Assembly: GCA_027627225.1 (NCBI GenBank)
Contig: CM051025.1
Span: 74,219,974 to 74,283,973, forward strand
Direction: 5' to 3'
DNA: 64,000 nucleotides
Source: Congeria kusceri
Taxonomy: Eukaryota > Mollusca > Bivalvia > Myida > Dreissenidae
Made by a program: the position numbers and the translations under genes. Numbering within the stretch: position 1 is the stretch's first letter; the number at the start of each line of letters is the position of its first letter. Shown one piece after another: positions 24,095 to 35,990 of this stretch. The notes beneath the pieces were generated by a model. It had not been told where the DNA came from, ran no database searches, and saw only the letters and a program-made list of their open reading frames with translations.

Positions 24095-25672
24095 AAAAAT
24101 ATAGACCCGAATGAAACATTCGTACATTCTATCATTGCAAAAACACTTAGTCAAAAACAGAAACTGAACTGCGCATTCGTGGACTTTGAAAAATGCTTTG
24201 ATAAACTAGAAAGAACCTTTATATTCCAGAAACATATTAGCGAAAATGTTAGTTCTAAATTTGTAAACGCAGTTAGAAGTATGTACAGTACCGTGAAAGC
24301 ATGTGTTCGGTATAATTCTAATTACTTCTCCGTTCTTCAAGTCAAATATTGGAGCATACAAGGCGATCAGTGTTCAACGTTGCTCTTCGTATTTTTCGTA
24401 AACTATATTTTGTCTAATCTTAATGAAAATATAGACGGACTTTTTACCCTCGAAAACCAAAAACAATTAATTTTACTATTTGCAGACGACGCAGTATTAT
24501 TCGCCCTTACCCCACAAGCGCTCACGTCCTTACTCAAAGACCTTGAGAATTTGTAAAAAAATGGAACCTTACAGTCAATACTAAAAAACTAAAATCATGA
24601 TTTTTGAAAATTGAAGGCACACAACCCACGAATTTTTATTAAACAATGTTATTTTAGAAGTTGTAACTTCATTCAAATACTTGGGTGTGCACCTCTTTAA
24701 AAATGGCAATTGGAATAGAACGCAGAAGGTTATCGCATAACATTCGCAATCAGCGCTGCATAACCTGTTTATTGTTTTTAAGCAAATAGGACTTAACACG
24801 AAAAAGAAATGAAATCTTTTTGACAGTCTAGTTGGATCTAAATTAAATTACTCAGCTAAACTGTTGGGGATTAAAGAAAGCAATGAAATAGAACTAGTGC
24901 ATTGTATATTGTTGAGAAAAGAACTTCGAGTTAGAAAATCTACACATTTAGATGGTCCATATGGAGAGCTATGGCGTTACCCAATGATAATGAGACGAAA
25001 GATAATAGTGCTGAAATACTGGTTAAAAATTATAAACCCAAACAACAAATTGTTAACAAAGAATATCTATAACAAGTCTGATGCCGATGAAAATATTACA
25101 TACGGGGGTAAAAATTGGGCTTACCAAATAAAATAATTATTAAAACAAGTTGGTTTAGCAAATATTTGGGTGAATCAGAATGAAATTGAATCTAGTGAAT
25201 ACGAGCTTAAATTTTTTGTCTGATCGAATACTTGACATTAATAAACAATCCTGGTACTCAAATATAAACAACTCCAGTCGTCTAGCCTTATATAGCGTAT
25301 TCAAACACGATTTGAATTTGAAAAGCACCTAACTTGTATTAACTCAGATAAATGTATAATTGCACTAACACAATTTAGAATATCTTCGCATAATCTAGCG
25401 ATTGAAAAAGGACGACATGAATAATATTCCAAAAGAAAATAGATTATGCAATTATTGTAACATGAAAGTCATTGAAAGCGAATACCACTTACTACTCGTA
25501 TGCCCAGTTTATACTTCAATTCGAAAACAATATCTGAAGCCATATTACTGTCATTGACCGACAATAAACAAGTTTCGCTCACTCGTGTCATCCAAGTCAT
25601 CTAAATTGATAAATAATTTATCAAAATACCTATATTTTGCAGCAAAATTAAGAACATCTATTAGTTCTGTTT
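24095..25672 (+). pseudogene. 5'-truncated LINE (non-LTR retrotransposon), RT domain to C-terminal zinc motif
   Basis: Plus-strand frames give RT motif A CAFVDFEKCFD, then LLFADDAVLF (catalytic FADD intact), then thumb-region text such as SFKYLGVHLF. Near the end comes the C-terminal zinc-binding signature CNYCNMKVIESEYHLLLVCP. The longest open stretch (24092-24556) ends in a stop; several frameshifts follow. The coding end is near 25672. The endonuclease and RT N-terminus are missing; truncation lies just before motif A, at the palindromic MITE. It resembles the CR1/L2-I-Jockey group of APE-type LINEs; the clade is not resolved. Dead copy. Confidence 0.8.
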
Positions 25673-25764
25673 AATGTATCTCGAAAGAAAGGCAGATATA
25701 CATATTTCACATCCGCTTCATACATATATGTATCCTTCTTCTATATCATGTATTTAAGAACATC

Positions 25765-26015
25765 GGTGTAAATTTGTATTTTGTACTTTGAAATACAATC
25801 TTTAAATATTAGAATTTCTGTATAAAAGTGTATTTTATATATTAAAATACAAGCAAAGAACTATATTTTTCATTCAATTGTATTTTGTATGTCGAAATAC
25901 AATCTATGAATACAAGAATATCAGTAGATAATGTATTATGTATTTAATATACAATTCTTCATTTACAATATTTGTATTTCTTATTGTTTAATGTATTATT
26001 CATTGCAATACATAA
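25765..26015. repeat. Array of about four hairpin-forming units (ttgtatttt...aaatacaa)
   Basis: Units of roughly 60-75 bp each contain an inverted repeat such as tgtattttgtactttgaaatacaa, tgtattttatatattaaaatacaa or ttgtattttgtatgtcgaaatacaa. Arms are conserved while loops and spacers vary. It lies at the 3' side of the LINE above and could be part of its 3' tail. Confidence 0.7.
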
Positions 26016-26460
26016 ACAACATAGATCTATGGTTTATTCACACGAATGATTTATAATTTAACTTCTGTAGGTTATTTTGCAACGCCCCGCAAATTTATAA
26101 ATTTTCAGCTCCGATCACAAAATAATTATATGTATAACGCTATACTATATTCTAGAGCTATATTATAAAAGCAAGATTTGAAGGTTTGCATTAATGGTCT
26201 TAGAATGAAGTTTTGACTAAAGTTTTCCTTGAAACATTTCATAAACACAATTTAATAAAATTCTAAAATTGAACATAAATACTCAATATATTTATAGATC
26301 TCATTTCTTCATGTAATTGTTGTTTGCACTACAGTGTATACATTGCAGATCTCATTAGTTAATCCTTCTCAGATTATTCCATGTTTTCCATACTTTTCAC
26401 ACCAATTTTGTATAATAGGCTATAAGTATGCATTGTGCTCTTTTATGCAAAATAAAGGTA

Positions 26461-26483
26461 ATGTTATGTTATGTTATGTTATG
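26461..26483. repeat. (ATGTT)n microsatellite
   Basis: Four tandem atgtt units ending in atgaaac. Confidence 0.8.
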
Positions 26484-26524
26484 AAACAAAGAAGTAGGTA
26501 TGTAATATTTGTGACAAACCAGTT

Positions 26525-27253
26525 ATAGAATTTGATAACGATGAATATATACCTGACAGTCTAATCAGTCGAGTTTCAATGGACAAAATCCATAATAATT
26601 TAGGTATTAAATTGCTTGATTTATGTAAGTCGAACTGCGTTAGAATTGCTAATGGAAGACTTGCAAACGAATATAATATTGGAAATTTTACTTAGTGTAT
26701 ACGTGTGTTCATCGGGATCGAGTGTTTTTGATTATCTATTGTTGAGTGAATGTGACTTTAATAAATTGAGCAATTTTTGAGTTAACTTTTTTAATGAATG
26801 GTCGGATCATGCATCGCTCTCTTTTCAAATCAATTGTGGCAATGTGAATCATAGTCATAAAAATGATTATACACGAACTAGTATTAAATGGGATGAAAGT
26901 CTGAGGAAAATGAATTTAGACGTGGTATAATCTCAAAATTGCCTTTTTAAAATTATTTAACACTAGGCACAGATTTTGTTGACCGAGATTCTGTTAACAA
27001 CTGTATAAACAACTTTACCAAAGAGATCCGCGAAGTTGCTGATCCTCTTTTTTGTAAGATAAAGACCGTTCATTATAGTGTATATAATTGTAAAGGGTTT
27101 CCGAAAAATCTGAATGGTTCGACGCGGAATGCTTTGAAGCTAAATTTAAGCCAAAACTTTCCAAATGTTTTTAATGAAGACGCAGAACATTTCTGTAGCA
27201 ATACTAATAATACCAATACTAATAATACTAACTGTAATGTAAATAATAATAAA

Positions 27254-27330
<77 letters not shown>

Positions 27331-29580
27331 CGATGATTGTATTTTTATGAATTGGATGTACCAGTTACAATCCTTGAAGTAGAATCCGTTATACATAACC
27401 TGAAAAGGAATAAATCATTTGCAGCGGATCAACTCTTAAATGAATACTTTATTGAAACATGTGATATTTTAGCTTCGTATTTAGTCGAAATTTTTAACGG
27501 TATCCTTAATTCGGGCATTTATCCAGACTCATGGATGAATGTACTTATTGTACCTATTTTTAAGAAAAATGGCCCCATGGATGTTAACAAGTACAGAGGC
27601 ATAACGTTGAATAGTTGCTTTTCCAAAATATTCACGGTTATCATTAATAAACGTGTCTCAAAATTGGCTGCCAATAATAATATAGTAAGTGATGCACATT
27701 GGCTTTAAAAAAGGGAGTTCCACAGTAGATGCTATAATCGTGTTTAATGCAATAATTAGTAAAATATTAAATAAAAATTGGAGACTATCATGTGCGTTCA
27801 TTGATTTTAAAAAGGCTTCGATAGTATATATAGGAATGGTTTATGGTATAAATTATTTAAACTTGGACTGAGAAGTAAAACTTTACGGGTAATACGGGAT
27901 ATGTACTCGAATGTGCGCGCATGCATAAAAGGATGTAAATTGTATTCAGAATTCTTTGAATGCTCTAAAGGTTTGGAACAAGGCCAAGTAATGTCCCCAA
28001 TATTGTTTCTCTCTTTTTAGAAGACCTAGAATTATTTCTTTGCGACGATGTTAATAGTGGCGTATCCATAGATGATCTAAAATTTCTTTTAATGTTGTTT
28101 GCAGATTATATGGTTATCCTTGGGAAAACCCCAACAGATCTCCAACATAGTCTAAATCTTTTACAAAATTACTGTCATTCGTGGGGACTTGAAGTAAACC
28201 CTGACAAAAGTAAAGTTTTAGTATTTTGAAAACGGGGTCCTTTAAAGCTTGATGAAAATTGGTTTTACAATAACACCCCATTAGAAACTGTAGACAATTT
28301 CAACTATTTAGGAACTGTTTTTAACTATACAGGTAGCTTCATACTTAATTGTGAAACCATTTCTGGTAAAGGACTAAAGTCTCTAAATACCCTTACGAAC
28401 AATTTCAAAACAGCCTTTCTAAAACCTAGTACCATATGTCAATTATTTGACGCATTTTTAGGATCAGTTTTGAGCTACGGTTGTGAAGTATGGGGTTTTG
28501 GCAAATCTGCAAAAGTACAGAGAATTCATTTAAAATTGTGTACAAACCTTGTTAAAGTAAAACAATATACATGTTTAATGGCTGTTTACGGAGAACATGG
28601 CCGAAGTTATACCAAGCATTGTTAGATGTTTGCATTAAAGGTAAATGTAACTGGTTAACCAATCTTAAATCTCTTTTAGATAGTAGTGGTTTCTCATATG
28701 TTCGAGTCACCCCCTATTTAGTTAATACAAATAGTTTCCATCTACATTTTAAACAAAGACTGCTAGATCAAACAGTCGTGGTATACTGCTGTTAATAACA
28801 GTCGAACTTTGTGCACTTATAAGCTGTTTAAAACTGATTTTGACTTTGAATATTATCTTGATAAAGTACCATTAAGATATCGTATTGCATTATTTAAACT
28901 GAGAGTTTCATCTCACCAGTTAAAAATAGAAACAGGCCGACACGGCAATAACAGAATCGAACATTGTAACATATATTGCACTTTTTGCAATACAATTGAT
29001 TTGGAAGACGAATATCATTTATATCATTTTATATGCATTTGTCCTCAGTGACATTCGGAAGACATATATAAGTAAATATTACTATACTACAAATAGTGTG
29101 GTCAAATTAATTAGCCTTTTTAAATCAAACAATTATAAAACAGTATTAAATTTGTGTAAATATATATACCATGCTTTTAACAGACGAAAAGGTATTATTC
29201 ATACTGTACAATAGTTGCAATAATTTGTTGTTCTCTACAGTTGCATATATTAGTGTACATATTGTACATACTGTGATAAAGCTGTATCGTATTTTTGTCT
29301 TATGTTTTCGCATGGAATCTATAAGTCCCACCTCTGGGCAAGTACTTTATTAAAACACATTTGTTGTAACTTTCTCTGGATTTTGTTTTTTGCAATGCGA
29401 ACTACGAATAATAAACATTATTTGTTTTATATACATATTAGTATTATAAACAGTGTATATATGTACATATGTTATAAGGCGTCATGTGACTATTATTATT
29501 ATTGATTGTATCATGTTACGAAAAACATGTATTTGTTTAAGTAACGAAATAAATATGTTGAATCTTGGATCTTGAATTCT
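26525..29580 (+). pseudogene. LINE with endonuclease C-terminus and RT, degenerate
   Basis: From 26525 the frame reads as the end of an APE-type endonuclease, including EWSDHASLSF (SDH motif, about 26795-26825). After a trinucleotide insertion come RT pieces: PDSWMNVLIVPIFKKNG and VNKYRGITLNSC (27337-27708), GFKKGSSTVDA and CAFIDFKKA (27700-27830), GLEQGQVMSPILF, then LLMLFADYMVILG. The catalytic FADD is FADY here. Later come FNYLGTVFNYTGSF and a C-terminal zinc-like CTFCNTIDLEDEYHL. Stops and frameshifts are frequent. The 3' end is marked by ttgaatcttggatcttgaat, the short-repeat tail typical of CR1/L2-like LINEs. Same broad family as the element at 52.4 kb. Dead copy. Confidence 0.85.
27200..27328. 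repeat. (ACT)n(AAT)n microsatellite within the LINE
   Basis: aatactaat units, then about 14 act units, then about 12 aat units, sitting between the endonuclease and RT parts. The poly-Thr/poly-Asn and poly-Val/poly-Leu frames come from it. Confidence 0.9.
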
Positions 29581-29589
29581 GAAAAATAC

Positions 29590-29990
29590 TGCATTTTATT
29601 GTCAAGATTATAATAATTTCAATAGCAAAGTTTTATTATGGGGATAATAGATAAAAGGAAAATCAAAGGCTAAATTTAAGGTATACGTACAAGGTTCATG
29701 TTTTAAATAATAAAATGCAGTGGGGAAGTCGTCCTGTTCCATGTGTACGAAATATTATGGAACTGAAGAAGAGGTTTGTCATCAAGTGTTAACAAGTGTT
29801 ATCGCATTATAAATAAATGATGATTCGTGTAATAAATAGTAAAAAATATATGTCCTGATTCGATCTGCTCATGATATTGATTTTATATTTAACGCTTTGC
29901 TTAAGTAACATTAGAATTGCACATGTTTTTAAAAAATTTAAATATTCACACACGTACACATTTGTTGCTACTAAAGCATTCAGAGAGCAC
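29590..29990 (+). repeat. Dispersed repeat family, detached 3' part of copy 1
   Basis: Matches 35735-35990: shared ttcaatagcaaag-type start, aaggttcat, ataaaatgcagtg-ggaagtcgtc, and a gaggt(t)tgycatca block. In copy 2 this text follows directly on the 34475-35700 part; here it is separated from 22640 by about 6.9 kb. Confidence 0.65.
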
Positions 29991-31333
29991 ACTTACTTAT
30001 AAAAGTTCGCGAGAAGTCATCTTGTTTTTCTAATGAAGGTCCATTTGTTTGTTTTTGTAGTACTTGTCACACCTTCAAACTGGTATTTCAGAAATACCTA
30101 ATATAATACAATATACTCGCAATAAAATGTTTTTCGTATTCTATAAAATATTGTAGCTAATATAATAAACACACAAAAGTGGCAGACATATGTTTTATTT
30201 TTATTGTATTAATAGCAATAATAATGTAGGAGGTGCAATCCGCGCTTTCCCAGATGTGTATTTAGAAACAATGCCATTAGTCAAATTTCGAGTATCACAC
30301 AATTATTTTCGGTGGTTTTAAGAGGATTTGCAATTACTATAATGCTTGAATCGGTGTTTAAATAAAGCATCATTGTTAGCGTTATTTTCTAACGCTAACA
30401 ATTTATATATATTAAGTTTGGGTACTCTTAAGGGATTATGTCAACGAAAAGTGCCCCAAGGGTGCAATTGCAGTTAAATATGAAAATCACAGGTTAATAT
30501 TGGCATATAATAAAGGTTAATATAATGTACATATAATTGAAAAAAAGAATTTATGCATTATGAGAAAAAAAAATCATTATATAATTTTAGTCGTGTTGCT
30601 TATTTACAGTGTGACGCCAGATTTGTGGGTACCTTATATAACCATAATATGCACATTGATTTTCGCAAGTCTACTTCATTCGTTCTTACGACTCCGAGTT
30701 CGAAACCCACTCTGTGCTTTCCTTTTTCAAGTATTTTCCTTTATTGGTTTTTATCAAAATTCTCATAATGTAGTAAATAATTCTTACGTTATTTATTGTA
30801 TACGCATTTGTATTGCTTATTTTTAAAATAATATCATTAAAATTGCTGAAAGTAATCACTTTTTCGTTACCATAGTCCCTTTAAAAATTAAATGTAGAAA
30901 ATTATTGCCATATGATGTAATTTAAAACAGAATAAATAATTTATACATCATGTGATATAATTAAATGCAAACTGTATACGAATGAAAAGAATATAACAAA
31001 AATCACTAGTTAAACTTTTATTTAACAGCAGAAATATCTCGCGTCTGTGGATACATTTTAGCATGATTGCCGTTCTTCAACTGTTAGTGAATATTAAATC
31101 AAAGTTTTGATCTGATTATATAACTTTACAAAGAATTTGTACATAATATCCTTTTATTATTTTAATCAGATTTCTATATAAAATTGGTTACCACATTACA
31201 TTAAGTATGCCTTTCGTTTGCAGTTTCTTTATCGAGCATGCACTCGAGCTGTATTATGAAACATCAGTTCAATAATTATGAAAAAAGTCAACAACAACAC
31301 ATGAAATCAGTGAATTCAATTTTTCTTTCAACA
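29991..31333. other. No gene recognised; one perfect hairpin
   Basis: AT-rich. An exact 13-bp inverted repeat, attgttagcgtta / taacgctaacaat, sits at 30372-30402 with a 5-base loop. A tRNA T-arm-like word (gagttcgaaaccc, about 30698) is isolated. Confidence 0.5.
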
Positions 31334-31366
31334 TTTCGGCTTACGCCTTCATTAGGATGAAATGAC
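31334..31366 (-). ncRNA. Hammerhead-ribozyme-like motif of a Penelope-like element (probably inactive)
   Basis: On the minus strand: GTC (31366-31364), 8 bases, CTAATGA (31355-31349), A, stem GGC-GTAA-GCC (31347-31338), GAAA (31337-31334). This is the order cleavage triplet, core, stem-loop II with a GNRA-type loop, GAAA, as in the minimal hammerheads known in Penelope-like elements. The invariant core is CTGATGA, so the G-to-A change should disable cleavage. Stem III is very short. The position, 220 bases 3' of the element's GIY-YIG frame, fits. Confidence 0.5.
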
Positions 31367-31585
31367 AATTTAACAAGGGATGTGACGTCATGCAATAACG
31401 TTACGTTATTTGGCGGACAAACGATTAGAAATAAGTATACATGTATAGATAAATAAATAATCTAAAACACACAAGACAGTTTAGTACTACACGGATATAA
31501 AATACAGATATTTCCATAGCAATATAATAAAAAAAATTGGAAAAAAGTAATAGTACTAAACATATTATTTTATTTTACATGCACT

Positions 31586-32612
31586 TTAAGCTGTAAATAG
31601 TATTTTAGAATTAAGGCCATCTGGAGCTAGTGTTTTTAACTTATGTATCCAGAATGTGTCCTTGCATAGGCGATTAACGTTACTATTTACAACATCGATT
31701 GGCATAAATGACAAATCAGCCATATGGTTGCCTTCATTAAAGTGACTAGCAACAATAGTAGATAATGCAGGATCAGTAAAATTAGATATATCAGATTTAT
31801 GACTATTCATATGTCTTGAAAAGGGTTACACAGTTTGTCCAACATATTGAATATTACAACTTTTACATGATATTAAATAGATAACATTTTTAGACAGGCT
31901 GTTTGCATTGTGCCGTAATGTAAATGTTCCCCTGTTAGGTAACTGGTGAATGTCCACCCAGTATGTATGCGTATACAATGTGAACAACGTTTTCTGTTAC
32001 AGCTATCAGTGGAATAAGTGTTATTAGTGTTCATCTTGAAATCTGAACTAACTAAATAGTCATGCAAATTTTTTGGTCGTCTGTAAGCCACAATTGGTTT
32101 AAATTTGTTATGTACATATTTAACACATTCAGTCTTTGAAATGTTAAGGAGGTCCCAATATCGGTGGATAGTACAGCATATATTGGGCAATGACGGCTTA
32201 TATTCCACCGTTAAAGGTAGTTTACATTTTGTCTCCGTAACACAGGGCTTTAGAGCTTTGTTCTGCGACGACTGTGATACTTTATTAAAGGCATCGCGGA
32301 CTTTCTAAGACGAAGTCACGTAGTTGGTGACTAGAAGAGTTTAACTTTTCATCATTAGATATTATTCTCCTATAGCGCTTGGCCTGGCTATATGGTATAC
32401 CGTCTTTGCATTGTTTTGGATAGCACGATGTGTAGTCCAGGTACTGATAATTGTTAGTATCTTTCACAATAATATCAGTTACAATTCAAAGCGATTTATT
32501 TTTTGAAACCTGAACATCCAAGAATGAAACGGCGTTCTTTGATAAGGTATGTGTAAATGTGATATTAGGGTGAAAACTGTTTAACTCGTTCAACATAAGT
32601 TTGAATTAAATG
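31586..32612 (-). pseudogene. Penelope-like retroelement, RT C-terminal part and GIY-YIG endonuclease
   Basis: Minus-strand reading from 32612 gives ELNSFHPNITFTH and VSFLDVQVSKN (RT palm end), then KRYRRIISND, then KNLHDYLVSSDF. A Cys/His cluster (CNRKRCSHCIRIHTG) follows. The GIY-YIG core VIYLISCKSCNIQYVGQT lies at about 31885-31828 and the C-terminus FWIHKLKTLAPDGLN ends at the stop at 31586. These are hallmark blocks of Penelope-like elements, which pair an RT with a GIY-YIG nuclease. In-frame stops (for example after YVGQTV) and frameshifts show a dead, 5'-truncated copy. Confidence 0.85.
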
Positions 32613-33184
32613 AATACACTATATAAATATCTTAGGCAGTTGAGGGGTATAGTAAATATTGCACCCCGAGGAGAGTGATGTCAACCGAGGCCGAACATGC
32701 CTGTGATATTTATTTAATTATACCGAACAAAAATACTGTAATTCAAAGAACACACTAGTCGTACATTTTAGACTAGACTTTGTTGTTGGAATATCAAGCG
32801 CTCGTCCACATTGATTTTTTTAAATAATTTTAATAAGCGCCTACTGATCATTAGCTAATACGGATTTTTCCGAAAACCCGAGTTGCTATTTTTAGGCCCA
32901 CGCGCGGGGTATATTTTAGTCGCGCTGGTTATATTAAAAAGTATACCCCGCTCGGTGTATATTACTTTTCAACGCCATGACATATTAAAAATATGCACGA
33001 ATTGGTATATGGGATTTTACAAAGTGAAAACAAAGTGAGGAATAATAAAGATAAATATGATCCACAAATAGAAGGAAGATATAGTTGCATTCCCATTGTG
33101 TAGACATTAATTTTGTTAATTTAATAATAAAATACAAAATCTACTACTTTAGATGTACCAATGCACTGGTAAATATAAACAAAA
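32613..33184. other. No gene recognised
   Basis: Contains GC-richer patches (32655-32700 and 32875-32960, with gcgcggggtatatttt and tataccccgctcgg facing each other) that may be edges of a small inverted-repeat element. No coding capacity. Confidence 0.35.
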
Positions 33185-33440
33185 CGAACATCTATTGCCA
33201 GCAGTAGGGAAGTACTATTGCTAGCAACACAAGATCCTTAATGTACAGCAAGTAACCAATTTCCAAAACAACACAGTACAATACAAAAACACGTATCACA
33301 AATACAAAAACACAAAACACAAATATGAACAAAACTAGGGTCAGCGCAAAGCATTGGGGGTTTAAACCATTTTACGGAATCCAGAACCTCATACTTGGCC
33401 CAGATTTCTTGATAATACTTTTAAGTGTAAATAAAGATAA
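33185..33440 (+). repeat. Dispersed repeat B, copy 1
   Basis: Matches 62840-63090: aaactaggg-tca-cgc, a gtttaaacc block, aacctcayacttrgcccaga, and tgtaaata. No coding frame is preserved. Confidence 0.6.
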
Positions 33441-33818
33441 AAGTGTCAAACACAGCTTCCAAAGCATTGTTTTACTTCATGCCAGTACAAAACATAGTTT
33501 CAAAAATAAGATTCGTAATATGTAATGACAATGAGGGCATTTATAAAATAACAGGTTGCAAACATTTAATGTATTGTAGCATTTGCATGCAAAATTCGAG
33601 CGTTCAAAATGTGTGTTCAAATACTTTATATCGATGGTTAAATTGATAATAAATGTTCATAACTAACATTAAATTTTTTGAAAATTGGTCCATGTGTTGA
33701 ACCTGTGTGTACATATTAAAATAATTTATGAATACAAAACTATCGTGTATATAATATAACTTTTATGTAGCGTCACGTCAGTTGTAAAATCTGCTGGTTG
33801 CTACATTTATGAACGATG

Positions 33819-33940
33819 AACCATAAATATTTATCCATTGTAGTTGCAGTAACCCCAATATATTTGCAACCATAAATATTTATCTATTGTAGTTGCAGTA
33901 ACCCCAATATATTTGTAACCATAAATATTTATCCTGACAC
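33819..33940. repeat. 49-bp tandem repeat, about 2.4 copies
   Basis: Units start at 33819, 33868 and 33917 with aaccataaatatttatc. The first two are nearly identical, carrying attgtagttgcagtaacccc and caatatattt. The third is cut short. Confidence 0.9.
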
Positions 33941-34474
33941 TCTTTACCTTCAGGATACAACCTTAAACAAACAAAAACCAAAATTATCAGTAGCTCAGAT
34001 AATATTGTGGCAATGACAATTATTGTTCTATACCGCTGAAGTCAAGAACTATTTATTTACAAAGACAACAAAATAACATAAGCTTTTAACACCGACACTG
34101 TTTCTTCAATAACATTCATCTACATCTACATATATAATAGTTTTCTTTTTGCATTACATCATTCAACATAGTAATTCAATGCAACTAGTTATTAAGTCGT
34201 TGACTATACTTAATTTAAATATTTTATATTCACTTAGTATTATAATTTCTCTAATTGCAGTTGTAAAACTCAGTTTTGTCTTTACCACAATAGAATGCAT
34301 TGAAGAGAATAGAACGTAATTCAATTACATGTCTGTTTTTCGTGTTTTATATACTGTACTTTTCACAGGCTCGTGATTTTCGCATATTTCATTATTCGTG
34401 GTAAGTTATATTCAAATAAAATATGGTATAAAAAATTCATGAGTGTTGATGTCAGACTGTTTACGGGAGGCTTC
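33941..34474. other. No gene recognised
   Basis: AT-rich, stops in all frames. Confidence 0.5.
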
Positions 34475-35990
34475 GAACGGTGACAATGTTTTACACATTG
34501 GTTTGGAACAGATGGTGGTCAAATATTATTTGGAAATATTTTCAGTGCAAATGTTATTGATACAATGTCTTATTTATCCTGCTCAAAATATGTTTGATAA
34601 AGTACGAATATCATTGAATTTAATAGCTGTCCAACATGCGAACGTGTAAAGGGTAAGCTATTAATACAGCGCAATACTTGCGTTTGACGGCAATTCACCT
34701 TATAATTAATATAAAATAAATAAAGCATCGAGACTTATTTCATCGTCCCAGAAGACAAATCCACATATGGAGACGCTTATCGTTTAAAAAGATCCATGAA
34801 AAGCTAAAATAACTTTCCCTCCAGTGATAATATTCATTGACACATTTAATGTCGCTGTGAAAAAAAATGAACATAGCCAGCTAGCATAACGTGTGTTTTA
34901 ATGGTTATAATTTGATTTCGAACATTATGCTTGTGGGCATTTTATACGAATCATTACGATCGGGTTTTATTGGTTGACAATCTGACATATAAAATTATAG
35001 ATGATCCGTTTCCGGAAAATATAGCCGTTACCTGACATATTTGTGTACAGAGCATAAATCAAACGTAGCATGTAATTGTCAAAAAGCAGATTGCAATTGG
35101 GTGGAACACAAAACGAAGGTTGTTTACAAATTTGACTTTATTGTGTTGTTTAAATTCTTTAAATAAATTTAATATAAGATTTTCTACTGTCGATGAAGCT
35201 GTCGTCTTATCGTCGGGAATATATTGACTAGAGAGAAATCTAAAATAAACAGTTCCCCACAATAATTCGGTGAATAAATATCCATTGTTTAATAAACTTT
35301 GTTGTTACCTAACAATGCCACCATGATTTTGAAATGTTTGGTAATAAATTAAAATTAACAAATGACCGAACAACTTTAGAGAACATGTAAATAATGTATT
35401 TTAATGTATTTCTTTATTTGCTGAAATTTGCTATTACATGTACTATGCATTGGGTTAGAAGATCTATCAAGAATGTACACTAAACCAAAAGCAATATCCT
35501 ACCTTTATCAAACCATGAAGTAAGTACTAAATTATAGACTAAGTTTAAATATATAAAAAACCGGCTGCTACATGTGAGCGCGGCATAATTGACATTTGGA
35601 ACTCAGGTTATTTCATTTTTTCAGGCAAGAGGTTTTTAACACATCAGAGCAACTCAACAGTTTGGTAAGTTAGTTATGGATACAAATGCCTTTTAAACAT
35701 TATTTTTTCATAATTCTGTTGAAAACTACACTTTGCATAATGTTGTCCAGACTAAAAGAATTTCTATAGCAAAGTATTAATATGTCGATACTCGGTGAAA
35801 GGAAAAATAAATGCGAAATATAATGTATAATTTCAAGGTTCATATTTTTACTGATAAAATGCAGTGCGGAAGTCGTCTTGTTTCATTTGTACCAAATACT
35901 AGTATTATGAAACTGGACATGAGGTCTGCCATCAAATGTTATTGAAGAATAAGTAAGCTGATACATCATTAGTGTAATAAAAAGTAAACA
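34475..35990 (+). repeat. Dispersed repeat family, copy 2 (longest uninterrupted copy)
   Basis: Aligns with 21415-22640 over 34475-35700, and with 29590-29990 over 35735-35990. Middle blocks also match 45955-46380 (catatggagacgcttatcgt, tgtcgctgt, ctagcataacg). It has no long frame, so it is likely a non-coding element or a segmental duplication. Confidence 0.8.

Noticed and set aside
25765..26015. CRISPR-like or regularly spaced array
   Set aside because: Units are unequal in length, imperfect and in eukaryotic DNA; they are hairpin repeats, not a CRISPR array.
27073..27396. Poly-Leu/Val frame that looks like a membrane protein
   Set aside because: Artefact of the (ACT)n(AAT)n repeat inside a LINE.
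30690..30715. Isolated tRNA T-arm-like word (gagttcgaaaccc)
   Set aside because: No A box or cloverleaf at a suitable distance; too short to call a SINE.
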